64,000 nucleotides of DNA from Desulfovibrio oxyclinae DSM 11498 (GTDB lineage Bacteria; Desulfobacterota; Desulfovibrionia; Desulfovibrionales; Desulfovibrionaceae): positions 615-64,614 of the forward strand of contig NZ_AQXE01000006.1 in assembly GCF_000375485.1 (NCBI RefSeq), read 5' to 3'. The translations under genes were made by a program, and so were the position numbers. Below are positions 9,383 to 18,057 of this stretch, one piece after another; within the stretch, counting starts at the first letter, position 1; each line of letters opens with the position of its first letter. The notes beneath the pieces are model-generated. The model worked only from the letters and a program-made list of their open reading frames with translations, made no database searches and was not told the DNA's origin.

Positions 9383-10783
9383 ATGGCACCTTCAAAGCCA
9401 GCAAAAACGAAATTCGACGTCATCATCGTGGGTGGCGGCCCTGCAGGACTTTTCGCAGCCTATTACCTCGGCGAGCACACCGATCTCGACGTGCTCGTCA
9501 TCGAACGCGGAAAATCCTCCCTCAAACGCAAATGCCCCATCGCCGGCGACGAGTGGTGCATCAAGTGCCGCCCGTGCAACATCCTGTGCGGCGTGGGCGG
9601 AGCCGGGCTGTTTTCCGACGGCAAGCTCAACTTCATCCCGAAGCTCGGCAAGACCGACCTGACCCAGTTCATGCCCATGTCCGAAGCGAACAAACTCATC
9701 GACGAAACCGAAGAGATTTTCAACCGTTTCGGCATGGACGGCAAAGTCTACCCGACCAACATGGACAGCGCCAAGTCCGTGCGCAAGGAAGCCAAGCGCA
9801 ACGGCATCGACCTGCTGCTCATCAAGCAGAAGCATCTCGGTTCCGACAACCTGCCCGGACACATCGCGGGCATGGCTGAACATATCAAGGAAAAAGGTGT
9901 GGTGTTCCAGACTTCCGAGGAAGTGAAGGACGTCACCGTGGATAACGGCAAAGTCACCGGCGTAATCACCAGTCGCGGCGAGTACGAGGCCGACAACGTC
10001 ATACTCGCCCCCGGCCGAGTGGGCGCCGAGTGGGTCGCTTCCGTCGTCAAGGGACACGGCATCAACGTCTCCCAGCGCGGCATCGAAGTGGGCGTACGGG
10101 TGGAAGTCGCCAACGAGATCATGCAGGACCTCTGCGACGTGATCTATGATCCGACCTTCTTCGTGCGCACCACCAAGTACGACGATCAGACCCGGACGTT
10201 CTGCACCAACTACGGCGGGTTCGTGGCGCTGGAGAACTATCAGGACTTCGTCTGCGTCAACGGTCACGCCTACATGGACAAGAAGTCCGACAACGCCAAC
10301 TTCGCCTTCCTGTCCAAGGTGGTACTCACCGACCCGGTGGAGAACAACACCGCGTACGGAGAGTCCATCGGTCGCCTTGCAACCATCATCGGGGGCGGCA
10401 AACCCATCCTGCAACGGTTCGGCGACCTCAAGCGCGGCCGCCGCTCCACGTGGAACCGCGTGCGCAACAGCTCCATCGAGCCTACGCTCAAGGACGTGGT
10501 CTGTGGCGACATCGCCATGGCCCTGCCGGAGCGCATCGTGACCAACCTCGTGGACGGGCTGGAACAGCTCAACGAAGTAGTTCCGGGCGTCTCCAACGAC
10601 GAGACCCTGCTGTACGCGCCGGAGATCAAGTTCTTCGCCACGCAGGTGGACACCACCAACTCGCTGGAAACCTCAATCCGGGGACTGTTCGTGGCCGGTG
10701 ACGGCCCGGGCGTTGCGGGGAACATTGTCTCCGCTGCGGCAACGGCACTGGTTCCCGCCAAAGAGATTGTCAAAAGGTCTTAG
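9383..10783 (+). CDS. NAD(P)/FAD-dependent dehydrogenase (COG2509-like)
   Basis: The 466-residue flavoprotein starts at an ATG preceded by GGAGGAG; in-frame codons further upstream lack a ribosome site. The N-terminal dinucleotide-binding motif is VIIVGGGPAGLFAAYYL (about 14-30), and the C-terminal FAD motif is LFVAGDGPGVAGNIVSAAATA. Between them is a cysteine cluster, KCPIAGDEWCIKCRPCNILC (about 54-73), with five cysteines in 20 residues. This combination is typical of the poorly characterised COG2509 dehydrogenases, which are distantly related to geranylgeranyl reductase-like flavoproteins. Substrate and partner are unknown. The gene appears monocistronic, with a terminator before it and a hairpin after. 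Confidence 0.85.
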   Translation: MAPSKPAKTKFDVIIVGGGPAGLFAAYYLGEHTDLDVLVIERGKSSLKRKCPIAGDEWCIKCRPCNILCGVGGAGLFSDGKLNFIPKLGKTDLTQFMPMSEANKLIDETEEIFNRFGMDGKVYPTNMDSAKSVRKEAKRNGIDLLLIKQKHLGSDNLPGHIAGMAEHIKEKGVVFQTSEEVKDVTVDNGKVTGVITSRGEYEADNVILAPGRVGAEWVASVVKGHGINVSQRGIEVGVRVEVANEIMQDLCDVIYDPTFFVRTTKYDDQTRTFCTNYGGFVALENYQDFVCVNGHAYMDKKSDNANFAFLSKVVLTDPVENNTAYGESIGRLATIIGGGKPILQRFGDLKRGRRSTWNRVRNSSIEPTLKDVVCGDIAMALPERIVTNLVDGLEQLNEVVPGVSNDETLLYAPEIKFFATQVDTTNSLETSIRGLFVAGDGPGVAGNIVSAAATALVPAKEIVKRS

Positions 10784-10791
10784 AAATGTGT

Positions 10792-10819
10792 CCCGGCAGC
10801 CCGTAACAGGGCTGCCGGG
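10792..10819 (+). terminator. Hairpin after the FAD dehydrogenase (weak terminator)
   Basis: Perfect 11-base arms (CCCGGCAGCCC and complement) enclose a six-base loop. No proper T-run follows, so termination is likely but not certain. Confidence 0.55.
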
Positions 10820-10856
10820 CCTTGCCGTACCCCTCCGATTCTTGTAGAAAAAAGGG

Positions 10857-11609
10857 GTGCGAATCATTCATTTTCAGGCTGCTTTAGCCATTCTTCTGCT
10901 TATGGTCTGCTCCGCCCCGGCGCAGGAGCTCGATGTGGCCTATCTGGAGTATCCGCCCTACATGTATACCGAGGACGGGCGTTTCGAAGGCATTCTTGCC
11001 GATGCCACCCGTCAGGTGATGGACGAGGCCGGTATCGACGCCGACTACAAGGTACTCCCTGCCAAGCGGATTCTCACCCTCATGATGGCCGGAGAAAAAC
11101 TCTGTGCCATCGGGGCCTTCCGTACTCCGGGCCGGGAATCCTACGCGTGGTTCTCGGACGTCACCTACCAGAACTCGCCCCTTGCGGTGATCCACCGCAG
11201 TTCCGATGAGCGGTTCGCTGAAAAGCGCAGCCTCATAGGCATTCTCGATGATCCCGATCTGGTCATGGGTAAGATGTATGGCTATTCGCTGGGCAGCATG
11301 CTCGACCACGAGATCAACATGCGGGTGCGCCGGGTTCGTGAAGTCACTGCGGACCTGCAGCAGTTCATGCGAATGATCGAAATAGGCCGGGTGGACTACG
11401 CCTTCTTTTCTCCCGAAGGCATCCGCGGCCTCATGGCCACCAGCGGTACCGAACCGGGCAGCCTCGAATGGTTCATCCCGGAAGGAATGCCCGAAGGGCA
11501 GACCCGGCACATCATCTGCTCCCTTTCCGTGCCCGAGGACGTGCGCAGGCGCATCAACGAGGCCGTGAACAAGGTGGAGTTCCCCCGCTGGCAGGACGTC
11601 ATCAACTGA
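10857..11609 (+). CDS. Periplasmic solute-binding protein, family 3-like
   Basis: The 250-residue protein has a signal peptide (about 1-22, LAILLLMVCSAPAQ). The body is typical of bacterial extracellular solute-binding family 3: YLEYPPYMYTEDGRFEGILADATRQVMDEAG near the N-terminus, then alternating lobes. No permease or ATPase gene is adjacent, so it may act as an orphan binding protein or as a sensor input. The GTG start at 10857 is poorly placed, with a G-run touching the start, but no better in-frame start keeps the signal peptide. The ligand, often a polar amino acid in this family, cannot be told. Confidence 0.8.
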   Translation: MRIIHFQAALAILLLMVCSAPAQELDVAYLEYPPYMYTEDGRFEGILADATRQVMDEAGIDADYKVLPAKRILTLMMAGEKLCAIGAFRTPGRESYAWFSDVTYQNSPLAVIHRSSDERFAEKRSLIGILDDPDLVMGKMYGYSLGSMLDHEINMRVRRVREVTADLQQFMRMIEIGRVDYAFFSPEGIRGLMATSGTEPGSLEWFIPEGMPEGQTRHIICSLSVPEDVRRRINEAVNKVEFPRWQDVIN

Positions 11610-11645
11610 CCCTCCTTCGTTTTCTCCCGGGTTTTATCGAACTAC

Positions 11646-11684
11646 GCCCCGCTCCCGACCGGGATGGCGGGGTTTCGTTTTGTG
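11646..11684 (+). terminator. Rho-independent terminator
   Basis: GC-rich arms (about 11646-11652 and 11667-11672) with an inner CCCG/CGGG pairing, followed by TTTCGTTTT. It separates the solute-binding gene from the sigma-54 activator. Confidence 0.72.
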
Positions 11685-11740
11685 ATGTGGAAAAACAGCT
11701 TCGCATGTTTAGAAATTTTTTAAAAAAATCGGATACCGCT

Positions 11741-11753
11741 TGACACAGTGTCA
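11741..11753. promoter_or_regulatory. 13-base palindrome upstream of the sigma-54 activator
   Basis: TGACAC-A-GTGTCA is a perfect dyad around a central base, 81 bases before the start of the activator gene and overlapping a TTGACA hexamer. It is operator-like. The binding protein is unknown. Confidence 0.4.
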
Positions 11754-11833
11754 TTAGATTGACAGAGAGTGTAGAGCGTACGGTGAATCGCGTCATGTTG
11801 CACGCGGTTTGCGAGTTCTGAAGCGGAGGATAA

Positions 11834-12859
11834 ATGGCGCTGAAACTTGACGGTATCATCGGGGGCAGTCCGGCTCTGGCCGAAGTCTTCAAGGTTCTGG
11901 AGAAGGTTGCCCCCACAGAGAGTACGGTGCTGGTCAGCGGGGAGTCCGGGACAGGCAAAGAGCTTCTGGTCCGGGCGCTGCATCGCAACAGTGATCGGCG
12001 CGACAAGCCTTTTGTCCCCATCAACTGCGGCGCCATCCCCAAGGAACTGCTGGAATCGGAGCTTTTCGGCCACGAGAAGGGCGCCTTCACCCATGCTGTG
12101 CGCTCCCGGCCCGGCCGTTTCGAGCTGGCAGACGGCGGAACCATCTTCCTTGATGAAATAGGGGAAATGGACCTGAGCCTGCAGGTGAAGATTCTGCGTG
12201 CACTTCAGGAAAAGGAAATCGAACGCGTTGGCGGGACGCAGGTAAAGAGCGTTGACGTCAGAGTTGTCGCTGCCACCAACCGTGATCTCGAAGAAGAGGT
12301 CGCGGCCGGCCGTTTCCGAGAAGACCTGTTCTACCGCCTCAACGTCATCCCCATGCACCTGCCGCCACTTCGTGAGCGGGGAGCCGACATCCTCGAACTC
12401 GCCCGCCATTTTCTGGGCGGTTTCTGCCGGGACAAGGGGCGCAAGCGCCTCAAGCTGACGCAGGATGCCCGGGAGATGTTTCTGACCTACACCTGGCCGG
12501 GCAACGTGCGCGAGCTGGAAAATTTCATGGAACGCCTCTCCATCCTCTGTGACGGAGAAGAGGTACTGCCCGAAGATCTGCCGGACAAGATGTGGCAGGA
12601 CATCGGGGAAAAGCCCCGCAGAAAGGAAGAGGAAGTCATGGTCCGGCCCGCCGGGTTCGCATGGCCGACTCTGAGTGATATGAACGACAAGGCCGGTGAC
12701 CTCAAAGCCTTTCTGGAGTCTGTGGAGGACAGGCTTCTTCTTGAAGCTCTGGATGAGGCGGAAGGGGTCAAGAACCGGGCTGCCGAACTGTTGGGAATCA
12801 AGCGGACAACGCTCATTGAGAAGCTCAAAAAGCGCAAATTGCTGGACAACAAGCAATAG
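11834..12859 (+). CDS. Sigma-54-dependent transcriptional activator without receiver domain
   Basis: The 341 residues consist of an AAA+ activator domain from the very N-terminus and a C-terminal Fis-like helix-turn-helix (KNRAAELLGIKRTTLIEKLKK). Walker A is GESGTGKE (36-43), Walker B is GTIFLDE (102-108), and the arginine-finger region is present. Loop 1, which contacts sigma-54, reads GAFTHA (83-88) instead of the usual GAFTGA. No receiver or sensory domain is present, so activity must be set by another protein or by expression level. The TPR gene downstream starts 52 bases later and may share its transcript. Confidence 0.92.
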   Translation: MALKLDGIIGGSPALAEVFKVLEKVAPTESTVLVSGESGTGKELLVRALHRNSDRRDKPFVPINCGAIPKELLESELFGHEKGAFTHAVRSRPGRFELADGGTIFLDEIGEMDLSLQVKILRALQEKEIERVGGTQVKSVDVRVVAATNRDLEEEVAAGRFREDLFYRLNVIPMHLPPLRERGADILELARHFLGGFCRDKGRKRLKLTQDAREMFLTYTWPGNVRELENFMERLSILCDGEEVLPEDLPDKMWQDIGEKPRRKEEEVMVRPAGFAWPTLSDMNDKAGDLKAFLESVEDRLLLEALDEAEGVKNRAAELLGIKRTTLIEKLKKRKLLDNKQ

Positions 12860-12910
12860 CGGCCCCGGTGCGTCCGGGGTTGCAGCACGGAACTTGCAAA
12901 GGCAACCCTC

Positions 12911-15900
12911 GTGACCGAGATACGTCTGCACCGAATCGTCTGGCTGCTGGCCGCCCTGATGTCCGGGTTGCTTCTGGCAACACCGGCCAAGGCCTTGCGC
13001 GTTGCCTATTCCCCGCGCGGCGATTCCGACCGTTTTACCTTCACCTTCGACGGTTCCCGCCCCGAGTTTTCGGTCAAACGCACCGGAAGACAACAGATTA
13101 CCGTTCAGTTTCCGCCCGGCTTCTGGGATGATGAACAGCGTCCGACCACATCGGTATTTCGGGGCGCCAAACTCGTCGACTCGGTAAATATTTCCGGCAA
13201 TTCGCTCCTCATACGCACCGGCACCGACGCTTTCGGTTATCTCAGGCTCAATGTTCCGGGACGTCCGGAGTTCGTTTTGCAGGTGTTCCGCGACCCCATC
13301 GGCGCCAAATGGAAACCCGAGTCGGAACGCAGGGTCGCTCCCGCTCCCCGACCTGAGCCGGAACCGCAGCCCACGCCGCCGCCCGAACCAGAGCCTCAAC
13401 CTGAGCCGCAACCTGCGTCTGAACCCGCGCCCGAGCCGGCCCCGGAAGTGACAGAGCAGCCGCAGTCCGCCAGCGATATCGCCGCCAGACTGGATGAAGT
13501 TCAGCCCACTCCTGTGCAGCAAGCACCGGAGTCCGAACCGGCGCCGCAGACTGAAGAGCAACCCGTTCCTCAGCCGCAGCCCGAACAGGCTCCGGCAGAA
13601 GCCGCACCTCAATCGCCAGCTCCGGTCAATCAGGCCGCGCCCGGTCCGGACCAGCCATTTTATTCGGTGCCATATTCCGTCCGCAGTCAGGTCGTAGCTC
13701 CACCGGCTCCGGGTGAGGAGCCGGCACCTCCGCAGTCCGTACAGTCCACTGTCGCAGACACTGCCCCCACCGCCAGCGGTGAGGTTCGTTTTCAGGCGCA
13801 GGACCGCGACGCTGAGGACGTCAAGCTTTCCGAACTCGACGGCGAAGCTCCCTCGCAGCCTGTTGCCCCGGCACCGGAACAGCAGGCTGGCGGTCAGGTT
13901 TCGCCGCCTCCGACACAGGAAAGCGCGCCCGCTCCTGTCGAGCCTGCACAGCGTCCCGTACCCGAGCCGTTGGCGCAAGACATGGCCGAGGCCGACGCCT
14001 CTACTGCGCCCGGCGCTGTTTCCGGAGCCGTGGTGCCCCCGCCCTCGCAGAACACCGCGGCCGAAGCCGCACCTCCGATGGCAGAAGAAGTTGCCGAACC
14101 CAGCGTGCAGGAGCAGGTGGAAGCCCCGGCGGTGACCGAACCCGCTTCCGAACCGGAAGCCGCTCCCGAGCCCGACGCGGAAACGCAAGCTCCCGCTGCC
14201 GAATCTGCAGAGCCTGCCAACGCCACACAGGATGAGGAGCCCGTGACGCTCCCCGAGGGGGTGCCCGAGAAGGACCTCACTCCCGCGCAGAAACAGTTGC
14301 TGGTCCAGAACAAGATGTATGACGCCCAGTCCATGATGTTCAACGGTGAGCTTCAGGAGGCGCTGGCAGCGTATGAAGAACTGCTGAAGAAGTCGTATCT
14401 GCCCGAAGACATGCGCGAAGAGATCCTCTACGCCGTGGCAGACATCAAGATGCAGCTTTATCGCAATGATCCTGAAAGATTTTATGCCGAGGTCAACGAT
14501 GCCTACCAGAAGGCGCTCAACGCCAACCTTGAATCCAAGCGCGTGCCGCGGGCGCTTCTTAATCTGGGACTGGTGAACCTCAGGGCGGGCAACGTGCCCG
14601 AGGCCAAGGCCTATTTCAACATCCTGCGCAACAAGTATCCTGACGATCCGAACATCCCGGCCATCAGCTACTATTGGGGAGATTACTACTTCAAGCGCGG
14701 CGATTATCAGGAAGCGGCCGACCAACTCCAGTACATGATCCAGAAGTATCCGGAGCACGAGCTGGTCAAGTCGGCAGCCTATCTGCTGGCGCAGGCCCTT
14801 GAACGCACGGGCTACGACAAGCAGGCGTTTCAGGTGGTGGACTACATCGACAAACGCTGGCCCGATTTCTACATGCAACGCCCGGAATTCCTGATGCTCG
14901 CAGGCGGCATCGAGGAGCGGGTGGGCAAGCTCCGTCAGGCCAAGGAGCATTATTTCACCTATTACAACCTGAATCCAGCCGCGGACCGGGCCGACATCGC
15001 CCTCGCCAAGATTGGCGACCTGTATCTCCAGATGGACCTTCAGGATCCCGCCAAGGAAATCTACCAGAAGGCCGCCAAGGAGTTCCCGGACAAGGAGGGC
15101 GGGCTCATCGCCAAGATGCGCCTGGCCGAAGAGGGCATCTACGACGACCCCACGCTGGTGCAGATGGGCAGCGTCTTCGATCGCCCCTACAACCTCCAGC
15201 CGGTGAACATCTACAAGGAAATTGTCGAGAAGCACCCGGAAAGCCCGCTGGCCCCGGTGGCCCAGCTCAAGCTCGCCATGTGGTACGCCTTTCACAACAA
15301 GAATGCGGATGCCCTTGCCGCCGCACAGGACTTCCTTGACCTATTCCCGGAAAGTCAGCTCGCCACAAGGGCCAGAGAGCTTGGCGACAGCGTGTTTTTC
15401 AAGGCCGTGCCGGGCCTCATGGAACAGGAACACTACAAACGCATCGTCCGCTACTGGGAAGACTACGATTTCATCGGCGAAGGCGAGACCAAGGTGGACG
15501 ACGACACCAAGCTCATGGTTGCCACTTCCTACTGGAAACTCGGTCAGCCAGCCAAAGCCCTTGCGCTGCTGGAACCGTATCTTGACGAGCAGATTCCCGG
15601 CGTTTCGGAAAAGGCGCTCGACCTCGCGGTGAACGTCTACCTCGGCGAATACAACTGGAACGGCATCAACCGTCTGGTCAAGCACGCCGAAGAAAACTGG
15701 GATCTGGGCGAGAAGCAGCTGCGTCAGTTGAACTACGCTCGCGCCATGGCCCTGCAGAACATGGGCGAGGACATCCGCGCGGTGCCGCTCTGGGCCGAGC
15801 TGGCCAAGAATCCAGAGGTGGACCCGTCCTTCCGCGGCTACGCCATGTATTATCTGGCCAAGAACGCCATGCGCAAACAGGATCTGCGGCGCGTCTTCCT

Positions 15901-16252
15901 CTATTCGCAGGAAGCACTCTCCCTGCTGCTCCAAACCGACGGCGATCCCGAGAAGATCAAGGATGCCGTGCTCATGTCCATCAACGCCACCGAACGCTCA
16001 GGTCGCTACGAAGAGGCCCTGCGCTGGGTTCGCGAGTACGACAAATACATCACCCCCGACCACCCCGAGTGGGCGCCCACGCGTCTGAAGCTGGCCCGCA
16101 TCTACAGAAAGGCCGGGGCCATGGACGAGTGGAAATCTTTATTGCAGGATATAGTGGACAGGAAACCCGGTTCCCTGCAGGCGGACCTCGCCCGGTCCGA
16201 ACTGGAAACATGGGAGCTGGAACAACGGGCGCAGGAGTACGCGCCCCAATAA
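12911..16252 (+). CDS. Large periplasmic TPR protein with AMIN-like N-domain and Pro/Glu/Ala linker
   Basis: The 1113-residue protein starts at GTG and has a signal peptide (about 1-29, ending in TPAKA). A beta-rich AMIN-like domain covers about 30-138 (FTFTFDGSRPEFSVKR, then VLQVFRDPIGAKW). A long low-complexity linker of Pro, Glu, Ala and Gln extends to about residue 440. The C-terminal two thirds is a run of tetratricopeptide repeats (for example EAKAYFNILRNKYPDDPNIP and EAADQLQYMIQKYPEHEL). The design suits a periplasmic scaffold that crosses the peptidoglycan layer. The linker is compositionally biased, so similarity there means little. The specific partner is unknown. Confidence 0.85.
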   Translation: MTEIRLHRIVWLLAALMSGLLLATPAKALRVAYSPRGDSDRFTFTFDGSRPEFSVKRTGRQQITVQFPPGFWDDEQRPTTSVFRGAKLVDSVNISGNSLLIRTGTDAFGYLRLNVPGRPEFVLQVFRDPIGAKWKPESERRVAPAPRPEPEPQPTPPPEPEPQPEPQPASEPAPEPAPEVTEQPQSASDIAARLDEVQPTPVQQAPESEPAPQTEEQPVPQPQPEQAPAEAAPQSPAPVNQAAPGPDQPFYSVPYSVRSQVVAPPAPGEEPAPPQSVQSTVADTAPTASGEVRFQAQDRDAEDVKLSELDGEAPSQPVAPAPEQQAGGQVSPPPTQESAPAPVEPAQRPVPEPLAQDMAEADASTAPGAVSGAVVPPPSQNTAAEAAPPMAEEVAEPSVQEQVEAPAVTEPASEPEAAPEPDAETQAPAAESAEPANATQDEEPVTLPEGVPEKDLTPAQKQLLVQNKMYDAQSMMFNGELQEALAAYEELLKKSYLPEDMREEILYAVADIKMQLYRNDPERFYAEVNDAYQKALNANLESKRVPRALLNLGLVNLRAGNVPEAKAYFNILRNKYPDDPNIPAISYYWGDYYFKRGDYQEAADQLQYMIQKYPEHELVKSAAYLLAQALERTGYDKQAFQVVDYIDKRWPDFYMQRPEFLMLAGGIEERVGKLRQAKEHYFTYYNLNPAADRADIALAKIGDLYLQMDLQDPAKEIYQKAAKEFPDKEGGLIAKMRLAEEGIYDDPTLVQMGSVFDRPYNLQPVNIYKEIVEKHPESPLAPVAQLKLAMWYAFHNKNADALAAAQDFLDLFPESQLATRARELGDSVFFKAVPGLMEQEHYKRIVRYWEDYDFIGEGETKVDDDTKLMVATSYWKLGQPAKALALLEPYLDEQIPGVSEKALDLAVNVYLGEYNWNGINRLVKHAEENWDLGEKQLRQLNYARAMALQNMGEDIRAVPLWAELAKNPEVDPSFRGYAMYYLAKNAMRKQDLRRVFLYSQEALSLLLQTDGDPEKIKDAVLMSINATERSGRYEEALRWVREYDKYITPDHPEWAPTRLKLARIYRKAGAMDEWKSLLQDIVDRKPGSLQADLARSELETWELEQRAQEYAPQ

Positions 16253-16265
16253 ACGGGAGGTGCGA

Positions 16266-17075
16266 ATGAACAGGCAACCCTGCGTCGCCGGACGCTTCTA
16301 CCCCGGCGAACCCTCAGCCCTTCAGGCTGAGCTGGACACCTACCTCGACGACGGCGGAGAACGCCGTCAGGCCCCGACACGCCTCGCCATGGTTCCACAC
16401 GCGGGGTACATGTTTTCCGGTCCGCTCTGCGGCAAAACCCTCGCCCGGGCCAGACTCGCCAAAACCATCCTGATGCTCGGCCCCAACCACACCGGCATGG
16501 GAACACCCATGAGCCTGTGGGACAGCGGCCAATGGGAATTCCCCGGCGGAGCAGTTGCAGTGGAGACCGAGCTTGCCCAGAGCCTGCTCGCTGAAGTGGA
16601 CGAGTTTCAATCCGACACCCGCGCCCACCTCAACGAACATTCCCTCGAAGTGGTCGTGCCCTTCCTGCATCGCCTGAATCCCGACGTGCGCATCATCCCC
16701 GTCGCCATTGCCGAACAGGATCCCGAAGCCCTCGCCGAAGCAGGAAGACAGATCGCCTCGGTCCTGAAGAATCACCATGAAGACGTATCCATCGTCGTCA
16801 GCTCCGACATGAGCCACTTCATCACGGAAGATCAGGCCGCCAGACAGGACAAGCTCGCTCTGGACGCAGCCCTCGAAATCGACCCCGAAGCCCTCTGGCA
16901 GACCGTACGCACCAACCGAATCTCCATGTGCGGCGTCATGCCCATGACTCTGGGCCTCACCGCAGCAAGAAGACTCGGCGCATCATCCGCCGTCCTCACC
17001 GGATACACCTCGTCCGCAACAGTTACCGGAGACCGCCAACAGGTCGTCGGCTATGCGGGGATTATCGTAGAATAG
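16266..17075 (+). CDS. Memo-like protein (AmmeMemoRadiSam system protein B)
   Basis: The 269-residue protein starts at the ATG at 16266, seven bases after GGGAGG. Memo-family signatures are clear: AGRFYPGEPSALQAEL at the N-terminus, MVPHAGYMFSG, LGPNHTG, then NEHSLEVVVPFLHRLNPD and SSDMSHF. The histidines and aspartate in these motifs form the metal site seen in Memo and in extradiol-dioxygenase-like folds. In the three-part AmmeMemoRadiSam system it is accompanied by an AMMECR1 protein and a radical SAM enzyme. Neither is nearby here, so the role is open. It follows the TPR gene by 13 bases. Confidence 0.88.
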   Translation: MNRQPCVAGRFYPGEPSALQAELDTYLDDGGERRQAPTRLAMVPHAGYMFSGPLCGKTLARARLAKTILMLGPNHTGMGTPMSLWDSGQWEFPGGAVAVETELAQSLLAEVDEFQSDTRAHLNEHSLEVVVPFLHRLNPDVRIIPVAIAEQDPEALAEAGRQIASVLKNHHEDVSIVVSSDMSHFITEDQAARQDKLALDAALEIDPEALWQTVRTNRISMCGVMPMTLGLTAARRLGASSAVLTGYTSSATVTGDRQQVVGYAGIIVE

Positions 17076-17090
17076 GCAAAGAGCTTCCGA

Positions 17091-17231
17091 CGGGCCCTTC
17101 AGGCGGCCCCTTTCAGGGGGACCAAAGGGACGGGCCCCCTTTGGAATCCCTGGGTTGTCAGCGGGGTTGCAGCTGCCGGTTCCATGCGGCCGCACAACCC
17201 GCGTCCCAGCTGCAACCCCGCTGACGGGGAT
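17091..17231. repeat. Intergenic hairpin repeat, copy 1
   Basis: First copy of a direct repeat found again at 17591-17717. It contains two structures. One is a terminator-like CCAAAGGG...CCCTTTGG hairpin. The other is a pair of perfect 19-base inverted arms (17157-17175 and 17207-17225) around a 31-base loop that itself holds the palindrome TGCGGCCGCA. This copy has about 14 extra bases near its start. The 982-base gap between the Memo-like gene and the membrane protein gene (17076-18057) holds no convincing gene, only these repeats and two further hairpins. Confidence 0.85.
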
Positions 17232-17590
17232 CTTTGTTCTGTGGTTCTTGGCTGACGAACTCTGTTAACCAAACTACATCCCGAAGAACTTTTTCGGTGC
17301 ACAAGCTCCCCATTAGAAACTCCAACGGACCATCCACTCGCGTCAACCAAGTACTTAAGCAATGCCGATCGAGGCATAGAGGCTCTTTTGACCGGTCACG
17401 CAGGTCCGGGTGATGTTTGTAGGCACAAACATTTCTCCCGGAGCAATGACCGCGTCATAGAGCCTCTCGCCGAAAGCGGAGGCGTACCCCAACAAGCGCA
17501 GTTTTTGCCTTCTTTTTTCTGCGCAAGCAAAAAAGAAGGTCGGCCGACAGGCCGAAACCTGCAACTGGTGCAAAACGGCAATGCCTCCGG

Positions 17591-17717
17591 CGGGCCCTTC
17601 AGGCGGACCAAAGGGGCGGGCCCCCTTTGGAATCCCTGAGTTGTCAGCGGGGTTGCAGCTGCCGGGTTCATGCGGCCGCACAACCCGCGTCCCAGCTGCA
17701 ACCCCGCTGACGGGGAT
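17591..17717. repeat. Intergenic hairpin repeat, copy 2
   Basis: Near-identical second copy. The 19-base inverted arms lie at 17643-17661 and 17693-17711 with the same 31-base loop and central TGCGGCCGCA. The spacing of arms is conserved between copies, which suggests selection or recent duplication of the folded form. Confidence 0.85.
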
Positions 17718-17933
17718 TTGGGAGCTGGGGGGCTTGGTTGACGGGCTTCTGTTGCAAGGAGAATTCGTCAAGGAGAGCTTCCTCAACTCACAAGCTTATC
17801 ATCAGAACTCCCCCTGCATTCCCACTCCCCCGCCAGCTCAACAACCGCCATCAGCCTCCCGCCAAGCCGCCTATACGCCTCAGCTTTCGAAAAGCCTCGT
17901 GCGGCTTGGCAACACAAAAGGTTTTAGGAGATT

Positions 17934-17965
17934 CTTAAGAACCCTTTTGCAAAAGGGTTCTTAAG
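17934..17965. repeat. 32-base perfect palindrome
   Basis: A fully self-complementary sequence (left half CTTAAGAACCCTTTTG). As RNA it would fold into a hairpin with almost no loop. It may be part of a bidirectional terminator or of the surrounding repeat family. Confidence 0.8.
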
Positions 17966-18000
17966 CCCCCGGAGGGCCGTCGGAGACCCGCCGGAGGTAC

Positions 18001-18039
18001 AAAAAAAGGCCGGTACCAGCGAGTTGGTACCGGCCTTTT
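18001..18039 (-). terminator. Rho-independent terminator of the duplicated membrane protein gene
   Basis: Fourteen-base arms (18004-18017 and 18026-18039, AAAAGGCCGGTACC and complement) with an eight-base loop. On the minus strand it closes with a run of seven T. It lies 18 bases past the stop of the gene at 18058. Confidence 0.88.
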
Positions 18040-18057
18040 GCGATAGCGGGAGAGCTG

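Noticed and set aside
11720-15295. Very long minus-strand open frame (over 1,100 codons)
   Set aside because: It lies opposite the sigma-54 activator and TPR genes, and its product is biased (Gly/Arg/Leu runs) without domains. High-GC codon bias on the plus strand explains the open frame.
17581-17964. Plus-strand frame in the repeat region
   Set aside because: It runs through the hairpin repeats, and its sequence is the translated repeat; there is no ribosome site.
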